A stretch of 42,273 bases of DNA from Aerococcaceae bacterium DSM 111020. Its GTDB lineage: Bacteria; Bacillota; Bacilli; Lactobacillales; Aerococcaceae. The notes below the pieces were generated by a model. That model was not told the DNA's origin. It did no database searches and saw only the letters and a list, made by a program, of their open reading frames with translations. Below, piece after piece: positions 6,625 through 15,438 of this stretch (position 1 is the stretch's first letter; each line of letters opens with the position of its first letter). The stretch is taken from the NCBI GenBank assembly GCA_015863185.1, contig JACBXP010000016.1, positions 1-42,273 of the forward strand, given 5' to 3'. Made by a program: the position numbers and the translations under genes.

Positions 6625-8535
6625 ATGACAGAACAACATCACAATCATACATATCACCACGAACATGACCATCACCATAGTAAATTACCCATTGTCTGTT
6701 ATATTATCGGCCTTATCATTGCAGTGGTTGCCTTATTTTTAGGTGCCGGTTATCAAGTATTACAAAATATCCTCTTTGTTGTAGCGACGATACTGGCGGG
6801 ATATCATGTTATTGTCTTAGAAGGGGTCGGAGAAACTGTTGAACAATCGAAAGCAAATCAACAATTCACACCCAATTCACATATCTTAATGGGTCTCGCT
6901 GCACTGGGAGCTTTCGTGATTGGAAGCTATTGGGAAGGCGCTTTATTGATTTTGATATTCTCAGGTGCTCACTTCTTAGAAGATTATGCGGAAGGTAGAA
7001 GTCGCCGTGAAATAACGAGATTATTGGAAATGAATCCAACAAAAGCACGCTTGATTCAATCGAATGGAGACGTCAAAGAAGTGAATGTCAGTGAATTAAC
7101 AGTGGGTGACAAAGTCCAAGTTCTTAATGGTGCACAGGTCCCCATTGATGGAGTGATTTTGTCAGGGCAAACTGCGATTGATGAGTCGTCTATCAATGGC
7201 GAAAGTATTCCTAAAGAAAAAAGTGCGGGTGATGAAGTATTCGGTAGTACAATCAATGGGACAGGCTCATTTACAATGGAAGTAACGACAGCGCCCGATG
7301 ATACGGTCTTTTCAAAAATTTTACAATTAGTTAATCAGAATCAAAATAATCAGACCAAAGCAGCCAGTATTATTCAACGCTTTGAACCGAAATATGTCAC
7401 AGGTGTTATTATAGTGATTATGCTGGTTATTTTGATAGGGCCTTTCTTATTTGGATGGACCTGGTCTCAAAGTATTTATCGCGGAATGGTTCTCTTAGTC
7501 GCTGCTTCCCCTTGTGCCTTAGCTGCTTCAACGGTATCCGCTACTTTATCAGCGACATCGAATTTAGCTAAGAAGGGCGTACTATCTAAAGGGAGCGTCT
7601 ATTTGTCACAGTTGGCGGATCTTAAAGCAATTGCGTTTGATAAGACTGGGACCTTAACGAAAGGTCAACCTGAAGTGACGAATTATTATATTTTCAATCA
7701 GATTGAAGAGGATGCAATTATAGATATCGTGATCGCACTAGAAAAGGAATCGAATCATCCTTTAGCTGAAGCGATATTAAGAAAGTTTAAGCCACAAAAT
7801 CAGATTACATTATCAGTTGAAAATCAGATTGGTGTGGGGTTAGTAGGTGATTATCAAGGAAAAGAATATCGCATTGGTAAACCAACTTCCTTTGAACAAG
7901 TACCAGAAAAAGTGATGCAGTTGAATAAAGAATGGGCAAATGAAGGAAAGACGGTCGTTTATATCGCTGAAGATAAGCAAGTCATTGGAATTATTGCCTT
8001 GATGGATGTCCCGAGTGAGCACGCAAAAGGCACCATCGAATATTTTAAGCAAGAAAAAATATATACGAGATTGATTACAGGGGATTCTGAAATCACTGGA
8101 AAAGCCGTTGCCTCCGAACTTGGAATGGATGATGTTGTTGCGGATGTGATGCCAGAGGATAAATCAACTATTATTGCAGAGCTGAAAGATAAATATGGCA
8201 TATCCGGAATGGTCGGTGATGGGGTGAATGATGCCCCAGCATTGGTAAATGCCAATGTAGGTATTGCAATGGGCGAGGGAACAGATGTTGCCGTTGAGGT
8301 TTCTGATTTGGTATTGATGCAGAATGATTTATCGAAACTTGTTCAAGCACACCGGATTTCTTCAAAAATGAATCGAATTATCAAACAAAATATTATTTTT
8401 TCTATGGCTGTTGTTGTCTTTCTCGTGATAGTGAGCCTATTAGGCTTAACGGATATGGCAATCAGCGTTATTATTCATGAAGGAAGCACACTGGTCGTTA
8501 TTTTGAATGGCTTGCGTTTACTAGGATCAGAATAA
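6625..8535 (+). CDS. P1B-4-type metal-efflux ATPase with His-rich N-terminus
   Basis: This 636-residue membrane ATPase pumps transition metal out of the cell. The N-terminus has clustered histidines (positions 5-18, e.g. HHEHDHHHSK) instead of a Cys-based domain. The transmembrane metal motif is S295-P296-C297 (not CPC), and HEGST occurs in the last helix pair (618-622); SPC with HEG-x-T defines the P1B-4 subgroup, whose members (CoaT, CtpD, PfeT) move Co(II), Fe(II) and sometimes Zn(II). Catalytic D339 lies in DKTGT, and the hinge GDGVNDAP is at 531-538. It starts after AAAGAAATGGGGG, behind a consensus promoter and an operator-like palindrome next to the divergent ArsR-type gene. The exact metal (Co, Fe or Zn) remains open. 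Confidence 0.9.
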   Translation: MTEQHHNHTYHHEHDHHHSKLPIVCYIIGLIIAVVALFLGAGYQVLQNILFVVATILAGYHVIVLEGVGETVEQSKANQQFTPNSHILMGLAALGAFVIGSYWEGALLILIFSGAHFLEDYAEGRSRREITRLLEMNPTKARLIQSNGDVKEVNVSELTVGDKVQVLNGAQVPIDGVILSGQTAIDESSINGESIPKEKSAGDEVFGSTINGTGSFTMEVTTAPDDTVFSKILQLVNQNQNNQTKAASIIQRFEPKYVTGVIIVIMLVILIGPFLFGWTWSQSIYRGMVLLVAASPCALAASTVSATLSATSNLAKKGVLSKGSVYLSQLADLKAIAFDKTGTLTKGQPEVTNYYIFNQIEEDAIIDIVIALEKESNHPLAEAILRKFKPQNQITLSVENQIGVGLVGDYQGKEYRIGKPTSFEQVPEKVMQLNKEWANEGKTVVYIAEDKQVIGIIALMDVPSEHAKGTIEYFKQEKIYTRLITGDSEITGKAVASELGMDDVVADVMPEDKSTIIAELKDKYGISGMVGDGVNDAPALVNANVGIAMGEGTDVAVEVSDLVLMQNDLSKLVQAHRISSKMNRIIKQNIIFSMAVVVFLVIVSLLGLTDMAISVIIHEGSTLVVILNGLRLLGSE

Positions 8536-8579
8536 TATTTGTTACTTTATTGCTAACAGTAGTAACTCAAGAAAAAATT

Positions 8580-8625
8580 AACCTCCTGAATCATTTAATG
8601 AATATCGATTCAGGAGGTTGTTTTC
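8580..8625. terminator. Bidirectional rho-independent terminator between convergent genes
   Basis: A perfect 13-bp stem (AACCTCCTGAATC at 8580-8592 with GATTCAGGAGGTT at 8607-8619) is flanked by A-rich sequence upstream and TTGTTTTCT downstream. It can stop both the ATPase transcript and the minus-strand SDR transcript. Confidence 0.85.
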
Positions 8626-8652
8626 TATGTTCTTCTTAATGATTTGTACAAG

Positions 8653-9423
8653 TTATTGTTGTGCACCCATGGCACCATCAATTCGATATTGTGAGCCACT
8701 GATAAAGGCACTGTCATCTGAAGCTAAGAATAAGGCTAAATTTGCAATATCCTCTGCTTCGACATATTTTCCTAAAGGAATACTGGATGTATATTCAGCC
8801 TTAGCAGATTCTGCTTCTCCTGTATTCGCTTCAAGGACGTCCATCATTGAAGTATCAACAGGAGAAGGATGAATGGAATTTACTCGAACACCAGCTTCAG
8901 CGACTTCTAAAGCAGCAGTCTTTGTTAAACCAACAACTGCATGTTTGGAAGCTGCATATGGGGCTAATTGTGGTGAGCCTCTTAAGCCATCAACAGAAGA
9001 TGTATTAATCACGCTTCCGCTCTTTTGTTCCATCATTAAGGGTAAGACATGCTTCATACCGAGAAAGACACCCGTCGTATTAATGGCCATGACTTTTTCG
9101 AAATCTTCTAATTTTATGTCAGTTAAATCAGTTTGTATTCCAGTGATTCCCGCATTATTGAAAAGAATATCGACTTGTCCAAAATGATCGATTGTTTGCT
9201 GAATATAATTCTTTACATCTTCTTCTTTAGAAACATCCGCAGGAACGGAAAGGATATTTTCTGCTGGTACGTCTAGTGATTGCACTGTTTCTTTTAAATC
9301 TTCCTCAGATAAATCAACGAGTGCGACTCGTGCGCCTTCATCTAAGAATAATTTGGCTGTGGCGATGCCAATACCACCTGCTGCTCCTGTAATAATTGCG
9401 ACTTTATCTTTTAATTTTTTCAT
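8653..9423 (-). CDS. Short-chain dehydrogenase/reductase (SDR), NAD-type
   Basis: The 256-residue protein is a classical SDR. It shows the cofactor motif TGAAGGIG (12-19), an Asp at the end of the second strand (D37 in ALVDLS) that favours NAD(H) over NADP(H), NNAG (89-92), N115, and the catalytic S143, Y156, K160 set (TSSV and YAASK). It ends with a typical FISGSQYRIDGAM segment. I start it at 9423, where AGGAGGAATTTTT precedes the ATG; the open frame extends 14 codons further but without a ribosome binding site. The gene follows the broken flavocytochrome on the same strand, 42 bases away, so they may be cotranscribed. The substrate is unknown; it could be an alcohol, hydroxy acid or diketone. 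Confidence 0.85.
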   Translation of the reverse strand: MKKLKDKVAIITGAAGGIGIATAKLFLDEGARVALVDLSEEDLKETVQSLDVPAENILSVPADVSKEEDVKNYIQQTIDHFGQVDILFNNAGITGIQTDLTDIKLEDFEKVMAINTTGVFLGMKHVLPLMMEQKSGSVINTSSVDGLRGSPQLAPYAASKHAVVGLTKTAALEVAEAGVRVNSIHPSPVDTSMMDVLEANTGEAESAKAEYTSSIPLGKYVEAEDIANLALFLASDDSAFISGSQYRIDGAMGAQQ

Positions 9424-9465
9424 AAAAATTCCTCCTAGACTAATTTTTTTAAGTATTCGATTCAA

Positions 9466-10809
9466 TTAAAACGAAAATTCTTCGAGATAAGCTTGTTCTT
9501 CTGTGACATTATTGTCATCCAATAATTGTTTTGTCGCTTCAAGCATAGGTGGTGGACCACAAACATGCCATGTAGCCGTTTGGAAATATTCTACAAGACC
9601 TTCTTCTTTAATAAAATCATTATCTACAAAGCCATGTGCAAAACCTTCTACTTCCTCGCCACTGAAGATAATGTGGTGAGAGAAATTTGGATATTTTTCT
9701 GCTAGTGCTTCTAATTCGTCGAAATACATCAATTCATTTTCATAGGCTACTCCCCAGAGAAAGATAATTCGACGATCAGAGTTTTATGCGATTTCTTCAC
9801 GCAACACACTTAGGTTAGGTGTGACACCAATGCCACCAGATAGAAGAACCATTGGTTGATTTGATTGGCGTACTTCTTCAGGATAAAAGTCGCCATATGG
9901 ACCTTCGATGGTAACTTTGTCTCCGATCGTTACTTGATCTAATGTCTCTGTGAAATCACCATCTTCTTGAATCATCACAATAATAGAATCTTGATGATAA
10001 GTCGGAGCACTAGAGAATGAGAATGGATGTGCCTCGCTACTGACTTGTGAGTCAATAAAGCGGAAGAAACCAAATTGTCCAGCGTGATAATTCATTCGTT
10101 GACCGTCTATTGGCTTTAATTCTATTTCATGGATGCGTGGTGACGGTTTATTGATGCGAGTCACTTTATATTTTGGTAATTGAGCGATACGAATTTTATA
10201 AAGAAGATACCATCCCAAGATAGTCACTGTATAAAAAGTTGTAAGAAAACGATAGGGGATATTTTCAGTCAAATAACTCACTTGATACACATGGAAATGA
10301 ATAGCAATGACACTGACGATTGCTAAACGGTGCAACCATAAATGCATATTTCGATTCGCGTTATCTTTAAATTGCATTAACTTTTTTGATTGCTTGATAA
10401 TCGTATCCGATAGGACAAATATGCCTGTGAGCATGACTACAACTAATGCAATGAGGCCAATATATCCTAAAATGGATGTATTTGAAAGATTCAAAGTGGT
10501 GACATTTTTCAATCCACTCCAACGAATACCAACATGAATAAGCAGAGTGACCGGTAAGGCCATCGCCATCCAAGCATGAACTTCATACATTTCTGTGAGT
10601 CCGAGTCTACGTTCGATTGCTTTCGGTCTAATCGAAATAATAACCAGGGTCAACATAATACAAAAAGAAAGTGTTCCAGTGACATTAGACATTAATTCAT
10701 AAATGTTTGGTGGTATATAGTCTTGTAATAATGCGATTAAGAAACTGACAAACATTAAGATGGTTATACCTGGGAAAAACCATCTTAGTAAGACTCGATT
10801 TTTCATCAT
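9466..10809 (-). pseudogene. Ferric-reductase-like flavocytochrome interrupted by one in-frame TAA
   Basis: The full frame (10809 to 9466, about 447 codons) encodes a membrane heme domain plus an NADPH/FAD-type oxidoreductase domain. N-terminal helices carry histidines in EVHAWMAM, LIHVGIRW, NMHLWLHRL and AIHFHVY, fitting a ferric-reductase-like transmembrane domain; HPFSFSSAP is the FAD motif; LLSGGIGVTPN begins the nucleotide-binding part; HVCGPPPMLEAT is near the end. A single TAA at 9784-9786 follows REEIA, and the same frame continues with sensible sequence (NSDRRIIFLWGVAYENEL), so one CAA-to-TAA change would explain it. The truncated 341-residue product lacks most of the NAD(P)-binding half. 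Start choice is 10809 or 10806, both within reach of AAGGAGAGAAG. Confidence 0.85.
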
Positions 10810-11106
10810 CTTCTCTCCTTTTTTGAAACTCTAACGTAACGATTCCAGTGATTTATTGAAACGACCGACAGCCTACGCTTAATGCGCTATATAACATTTC
10901 TACTATGAAAACCTTACCATTATATAGTAATAAATTCAAAAAATTCGCATCGAAAAAGGACTTAATTTACAAGTCAATTAAGTGATTGTGTGACCTGTTG
11001 AATCAGCAATGCCATGTTATAGGGAATCTTTAAAAAGATAGAATATTCAAAAGATAATGGATAAAATGATTTACTAAAGCTACACTTTAAAATCGCTCTA
11101 AATTAA
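10810..11106. other. Intergenic region between divergent flavocytochrome and cupin genes
   Basis: This is AT-rich non-coding sequence. It must hold the minus-strand promoter for the flavocytochrome gene; a TATAAT on that strand occurs near 10920, but I found no convincing -35 partner. No RNA gene, riboswitch or repeat was recognised. Confidence 0.5.
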
Positions 11107-11135
11107 TTGACTGATCATTCAGTGAAATATATAAT
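11107..11135 (+). promoter_or_regulatory. Promoter of the cupin gene with embedded inverted repeat (possible TetR-type operator)
   Basis: TTGACT (11107-11112) and TATAAT (11130-11135) are 17 bases apart. The inverted repeat ACTGA-TCAT-TCAGT (11110-11123) overlaps the -35 and the spacer. Operators of this form are common for TetR-family repressors, but no such regulator lies in the window. Confidence 0.7.
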
Positions 11136-11179
11136 AAGAATGTAGAGACGTGTCGTATTAAATAGAAGGAGGAATTGAA

Positions 11180-11602
11180 ATGACTTTTGATTATAAAGAC
11201 CATGGCAAAGAACCTTATATTGTAAATATTGATGACTATACTACGGAAAATACGAACTATCGAACCACTATTTGGACCGGTGATAAATTACAAGTAACCG
11301 TAATGTCGATTGAACCGGGTGATGATATTGGTTTAGAAGTGCATCATGGCATCGATCAATTTTTACGCATAGAGTCTGGAAAAGGCTTGTGTCAAATGGG
11401 TGATGCGGAGGATAATTTAAGCTTCGAACAAGAAGTAGAGGCAGATGATGCGATTTTTGTACCGGCAGATAAATGGCATAATGTAACCAATACAGGCGAT
11501 AAACCGTTGAAGTTATATACCATTTATGCGGGCCCTGATCATGTTCCCGGTACCGTGCATCCAACACATGAAGATGCGGAAAATGATCCAAACGAACATT
11601 AA
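11180..11602 (+). CDS. Cupin-domain protein
   Basis: The 140-residue protein is a single-domain small-barrel cupin. The first cupin motif is visible as GLEVHHGIDQFLRIESGKG (about residues 51-69; His and Glu metal ligands) and the second as FVPADKWHNVTNTG (about 93-106). It lacks an attached DNA-binding or enzyme domain. The C-terminus ends in a His/Glu/Asp-rich tail (GTVHPTHEDAENDPNEH). The start follows AGAAGGAGGAATTGAA, and the gene stands alone between its own promoter and a terminator. Small cupins of this type act as sugar-phosphate isomerases, dioxygenases or binding proteins; I cannot choose between them. The operator-like repeat in its promoter suggests it is induced by some stress or ligand. 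Confidence 0.8.
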   Translation: MTFDYKDHGKEPYIVNIDDYTTENTNYRTTIWTGDKLQVTVMSIEPGDDIGLEVHHGIDQFLRIESGKGLCQMGDAEDNLSFEQEVEADDAIFVPADKWHNVTNTGDKPLKLYTIYAGPDHVPGTVHPTHEDAENDPNEH

Positions 11603-11616
11603 TAATTACTCAAATA

Positions 11617-11653
11617 AAGCAGTAGTCAAATCAGATTGACTATTGCTTTTTTA
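11617..11653 (+). terminator. Rho-independent terminator after the cupin gene
   Basis: AAGCAGTAGTCAA (11617-11629) pairs with TTGACTATTGCTT (one G-U pair), followed by a run of T. Confidence 0.85.
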
Positions 11654-11776
11654 TTACTATCAACAAAATATTGAACCATCTGAATGAATATCGTTGTTTT
11701 AATAATGGTTAATAGAGTGTCAATGTCGAACGATAAATCAATTTAGGTGATTAGTTAACGAAAACATCTGCCGTTA

Positions 11777-11791
11777 TGTTAGAATACTAAC
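11777..11791 (+). promoter_or_regulatory. Extended -10 element with overlapping inverted repeat before the EIIC gene
   Basis: TG-T-TAGAAT (11777-11785) looks like an extended -10 box. It overlaps the inverted repeat GTTAG-AATA-CTAAC (11778-11791). No good -35 hexamer was found. The rest of the 11654-11840 gap shows nothing else I can name. The repeat could be the site of the LysR-type regulator encoded at 13052. Confidence 0.4.
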
Positions 11792-11840
11792 AATGTATTT
11801 TAGTGCATGAAAATATGACATCTGTAAAGGGGAGATTATA

Positions 11841-12977
11841 TTGGCGAGTCATACAATTGAAGAAAAGCCGTCAATGATTGACCGCTTGTTAAATGGATTG
11901 AAGGAAATATTTGCGCCAAACTTGGTTGCCTTAACGGGAGCTGGGATACTTAAAGGGATTATCATCCTATTACTAACATTTGGCATTATTCAACCAGAAA
12001 CAGCTGAGCAATTTATTCTTTATCATATTGCGGATGCAGTGTTTTATTTTCTGCCAGTCTTATTAGCGTATTCTTCAGCGAATGTTTTTGGAGCGAATCC
12101 GGTGTTAGCAGCATCGACAGCATTGTTTCTAGTGCATCCTAGTTTCACTGAAGCCGCTACAACGATGAGTGGTGATTTCTTTGGTATTCCAGTAACAGAC
12201 CATACTTATGTGTCGTCTGTCATTCCAATCATCTTAATTGTTTGGGCACAAAGTTATATTGAGAAAATTGTCAATGGAATCTTACCTAAAATCGTGCGGG
12301 GTGTCTTTGGACCAGTCTTTATTCTCGCCCTTACGGGTATTGTTGGTGCTTTATTAATTGGTCCTATTGGTTCATTTCTCGGTAACATGTTAGGGGTAGC
12401 CATTGGTTATTTAAGTCATTATGCAGGATGGTTAGTGAATGCGATTCTTGGTGGCTTCGGAATGTTTTTAATTATGGCCGGTGGTCATTATGCTCTGATT
12501 CCTATTGCGACTCAGAACTTAGCACAAACAGGGGCTGAGACATTAATGATGCCTGGTTTATTACCTGGAAATATGGCAATGGCAGGGATGGCTTTAGCAA
12601 TTGCACTACGCACAATGTATAAAGAATACAAATCTTATTCGATTTCAGCCTTTGTCACTGCACTACTTGGCGTGTCTCAACCTGCACTGTATGGAATTGC
12701 AGTCCCAATTAAAAAGGGAATGATTGCGGTCATTGTTGCTGGTTTTCTTGGAGGTTTGTATGGCGGAATTGTTGGATTAGAAGGATATGCTTTATCTGAC
12801 CCTGGCTTGGCAGCACTTCCTGCTTATATCTCACCTGATGGTACTTGGAGTAATTTTGTCCATGCTTTAATAACAATTGCGATTTCCTTTGGAGTGGCAT
12901 TCGTCATGACTTGGATTAGTTTTAAACCACAAGATGAATTACCTGAATCAGAGATTCACGAAATTACAGCTGAATAA
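11841..12977 (+). CDS. PTS EIIC-domain membrane protein without IIA or IIB
   Basis: The 378-residue protein is a glucose/beta-glucoside-superfamily EIIC sugar channel. It is hydrophobic almost throughout, with about ten helices, and includes MAGGHYALIPIATQNLAQ and a GVSQPALYGIAVPIKKG segment, the latter being the conserved (S/T)EPA(L/I)YG-like sugar-site loop with Gln replacing Glu. Normal members of this family are fused to a IIB domain with an active Cys and often to a IIA; both are missing and no free IIA/IIB gene is nearby. It could borrow partners from elsewhere or work as a non-phosphorylating carrier. The start is TTG at 11841 after AAAGGGGAGATTATA. Neighbours are a LysR regulator and an Old Yellow Enzyme. 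Confidence 0.8.
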   Translation: MASHTIEEKPSMIDRLLNGLKEIFAPNLVALTGAGILKGIIILLLTFGIIQPETAEQFILYHIADAVFYFLPVLLAYSSANVFGANPVLAASTALFLVHPSFTEAATTMSGDFFGIPVTDHTYVSSVIPIILIVWAQSYIEKIVNGILPKIVRGVFGPVFILALTGIVGALLIGPIGSFLGNMLGVAIGYLSHYAGWLVNAILGGFGMFLIMAGGHYALIPIATQNLAQTGAETLMMPGLLPGNMAMAGMALAIALRTMYKEYKSYSISAFVTALLGVSQPALYGIAVPIKKGMIAVIVAGFLGGLYGGIVGLEGYALSDPGLAALPAYISPDGTWSNFVHALITIAISFGVAFVMTWISFKPQDELPESEIHEITAE

Positions 12978-12985
12978 TATAGCGT

Positions 12986-13020
12986 AAACTGCCCAGTGAA
13001 TGGTATTCATTGGGCAGTTT
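12986..13020 (+). terminator. Strong hairpin after the EIIC gene
   Basis: AACTGCCCAGTGAAT pairs with ATTCATTGGGCAGTT around a 3-base loop (one G-U pair). Only a short T-run follows, so termination may be partial and the downstream LysR gene may be reached. Confidence 0.7.
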
Positions 13021-13051
13021 AATGTATTGAAAATATTGAGGAGAGATTGTA

Positions 13052-13949
13052 ATGCAATTTGATATATTATATTATCTCATTGAATTGTCCGAAACCCAGT
13101 CTTTAACAGAAGTAGCACGAAAAATGAATATCACACCTTCGGCATTAGCCAAATGATAAGCCATCTGGAAGAAGAATGGAATCTCAAATTATTTAGTCGA
13201 ACTCCAGCAGGAACTTTTATAACTGCAGAAGGAGAAAAATACTTGAATCTGCTCGTGGAGTCATTCAAGCTTACCATCAGTTAATGGACCGGATTCAATT
13301 GATGCATGAGGAACCGGGTTCTCCGCTTAGAATAGGTGTCAGCAATGAAGTGCCGAAATTTTTATTGGCATTAATGCTTCGATTTCAAGAACAATACGAA
13401 ACATTTCAAATTGAAGTAAGTGAGTATCAAAGCAATGAGATTATTCAATTAATTGATGAAGAGGCATTAGATTTGGGGCTCGTTTATCTGACAGCAAGGC
13501 AACTTAAGCGTTTGTCACATTTTAGTTTTCATGAATTACAAAAGGATCAAATTAAATTGTTCATGGCTAAGACACATTATTTAGCAGACCAAAAAGAAAT
13601 TAACTTGGATCTTTTACTTGAACAAGATTTTATCTTATTTAAAGATGAACATATTATCGATATGGTTCGGGATTTCCAAGTGAAATATGGCACAATGAAA
13701 ATCATGACAACGACATCTTCGATTCGTGTATTGATTGAAATGTTGACGAAATTTCAAGGTGTTTCATTGATTCGTAAAGAACAGATTAAACAAAATTTAT
13801 TAGAAGTCCCTGAAGATATTTTGATCGAGAAAGAGCTAAAACATATGGAATATCAACCATTATCATATGGTTTGATTTATCGTAAAGATCATTTGTTTAC
13901 TTCATTGGAATCTCAATTTATAAAAGAGATAGAAGAACAATTCTATTAA
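13052..13949 (+). pseudogene. LysR-family regulator with two frameshifts
   Basis: The gene starts at 13052 behind TTGAGGAGAGATTGTA and opens MQFDILYYLIELSETQSLTEVA, a LysR N-terminus. The helix-turn-helix is broken at 13147: TTAGCC appears where TTAAGC would keep the frame (SALSQMISHLEEEW). A second break is in the A-run 13235-13239, where one more A would restore GEKILESARGVIQAYHQ. From there 221 residues of an intact effector-binding domain follow, including SPLRIGVSNEVPKF. Both breaks are loss of one A, and the rest is well preserved, so either decay is very recent or the sequence has indel errors. If intact, the protein would have about 299 residues and could control the adjacent EIIC and Old Yellow Enzyme genes. 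Confidence 0.85.
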
Positions 13950-13950
13950 G

Positions 13951-13971
13951 GTTAACTTAATAGTTGTTAAC
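13951..13971. promoter_or_regulatory. Paired GTTAAC repeats before the Old Yellow Enzyme gene
   Basis: GTTAAC occurs at 13951-13956 and 13966-13971 with a 9-base gap. Because each copy is itself a palindrome, the pair makes a symmetric site about 70-90 bases before the next start codon, a common position for a LysR activator site. Confidence 0.35.
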
Positions 13972-14041
13972 AAATTAGAGATACTCTCTTCATCTTATTA
14001 ATGTTAAATTATTCACAATATATAAATTAGGAGATGAAGAA

Positions 14042-15259
14042 ATGGAAAAACAGTTAACAGACAAAGTTCAATTTCGCAATGGTGGAGAATTAAACTATCG
14101 CATTGTCCAAGCACCCATGCAAACATGGAGTGGCTTAGATCGAGGACGCGTATCCCAAGCGACCAAAGATTATTATGCACGTCGTGCGAATTCTGCTACC
14201 ATGGTGATTACAGAGTATTGTTATGTATCTGAGTCTGGTGGACCAGCGCGCACCACATCAACGACTGATCAACAATTAGGAATGTTCGATGATGCACATA
14301 AAGAAGGATTCGCAGAAATTGCAGAATCATTACAGAAAGAGGGCAATCTAGCAGTAATGCAAATAGCTCACGCGGGAAGAGAAGCAAACTATAGAGGCAG
14401 ACAAGGCGAAACGGTGTATGATCCCAGTGCAATTGATTTTTCTTTTCTTGACTATCCAGTAACAGAATTATCAAATGATGATATCGAACAAATTATTCAA
14501 GATTTCGCGGATGCTGCTAAAAGAGCGATTGATTTAGGTTATGATGGTGTCGAAATTCATGGTGCCAACCACTATCTCCAACAACAGTTCTTCTCAAAAT
14601 TCTCTAACAAGAGAACGGACAAATGGGGTGGCAGTCTTGAAAATAGAATGCGTTTTGCAGTGGAAGACACTCGAGCGGTCACAGACACGATTAAAGAACA
14701 TGCCCCAGAAGGGTTCATAGTTGGTTATCGAATCTCACCGGAAGAAATTCACGGTTCGAATGAGGGGTATTTAATTGATGAATCCACTCAATTAGTGAAG
14801 ACATTAGTTGAAACATTTGCTTTGGATTATATTTATGTTTCAATGGCGAAATACAATGACACACCAGCTAAAGATGATAAGACATATGCTGAATACATGT
14901 GTGAAGTAATGGACGATGAAACAAAACTCATTGTGGTTGGAAATGTTATGAGTGAAGCAGACGCTCAAGATGCCTTGAACTATGCTGATTTAGTGGCTGT
15001 TGGGCGCGCAACATTAATGGATCCAGAATTTGGTGGGAAAATTCAAGCTGATCGTGAAGATGAAATTATTCAAGAAATATCTCCGGAACAAATTGAAGAA
15101 TCCAAATTACCAGATGGTATTGTCAATGTCTTCTCGACACCTGCAATGCAACCTATTTTACCAGGGAGAGAGAGTATTTATCATCTACATAAAGGCGGCT
15201 TAAATGAATCGACCATTAAAGATGGAACCACTTCTTCTTATAATATTGTAGAAGAATAA
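14042..15259 (+). CDS. Old Yellow Enzyme family NADH:flavin oxidoreductase
   Basis: The 405-residue cytoplasmic protein is an FMN-dependent TIM-barrel ene-reductase. Family marks are IVQAPMQT near the start, MQIAHAGR (Q107, H110), the EIHGANHYLQQQF motif carrying the substrate-binding pair H173 and N176, the following TDKWGGSLENR segment, R230 in VGYRISPEE, and VGNVMS and VAVGRATLMDPE for FMN phosphate binding. There is no C-terminal iron-sulfur/FAD extension as in 2,4-dienoyl-CoA reductase, so it is the single-domain kind. These enzymes reduce C=C bonds of enones, quinones or nitro compounds; the natural substrate is unknown. The start follows TAGGAGATGAAGAA. A LysR gene lies directly upstream and may regulate it. 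Confidence 0.9.
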   Translation: MEKQLTDKVQFRNGGELNYRIVQAPMQTWSGLDRGRVSQATKDYYARRANSATMVITEYCYVSESGGPARTTSTTDQQLGMFDDAHKEGFAEIAESLQKEGNLAVMQIAHAGREANYRGRQGETVYDPSAIDFSFLDYPVTELSNDDIEQIIQDFADAAKRAIDLGYDGVEIHGANHYLQQQFFSKFSNKRTDKWGGSLENRMRFAVEDTRAVTDTIKEHAPEGFIVGYRISPEEIHGSNEGYLIDESTQLVKTLVETFALDYIYVSMAKYNDTPAKDDKTYAEYMCEVMDDETKLIVVGNVMSEADAQDALNYADLVAVGRATLMDPEFGGKIQADREDEIIQEISPEQIEESKLPDGIVNVFSTPAMQPILPGRESIYHLHKGGLNESTIKDGTTSSYNIVEE

Positions 15260-15281
15260 GATTTAACCTACTTTACTTTTA

Positions 15282-15318
15282 GAAGGCTTTGATTGTGAAG
15301 ACAATTGAAGGTTTTTTA
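15282..15318 (+). terminator. Probable terminator after the Old Yellow Enzyme gene
   Basis: The segment AGGCTTTGATTGT can pair imperfectly with ACAATTGAAGGTT around GAAG, followed by TTTTT. Confidence 0.6.
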
Positions 15319-15368
15319 TTAACAAGAAATTTCCGTCTTATCATTTGAAGAACAGGAATCTAACTTTA

Positions 15369-15397
15369 TTTTCACCCTTGAAGGATTATGTTATACT
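15369..15397 (+). promoter_or_regulatory. Extended -10 promoter of the siderophore transport operon
   Basis: TG-T-TATACT (15389-15397) is an extended -10 element, with a weak TTTTCA (15369-15374) 17 bases upstream. I looked for a Fur box of the GATAATGATTATC kind and saw no convincing one. Confidence 0.6.
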
Positions 15398-15438
15398 AAC
15401 AACAAATTGCTTTTTTAAAGTTAGAGAGGGTTCATATC

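Noticed and set aside
15369..15438. A Fur box in front of the siderophore operon
   Set aside because: No 19-base dyad resembling GATAATGATTATC was found near the promoter.
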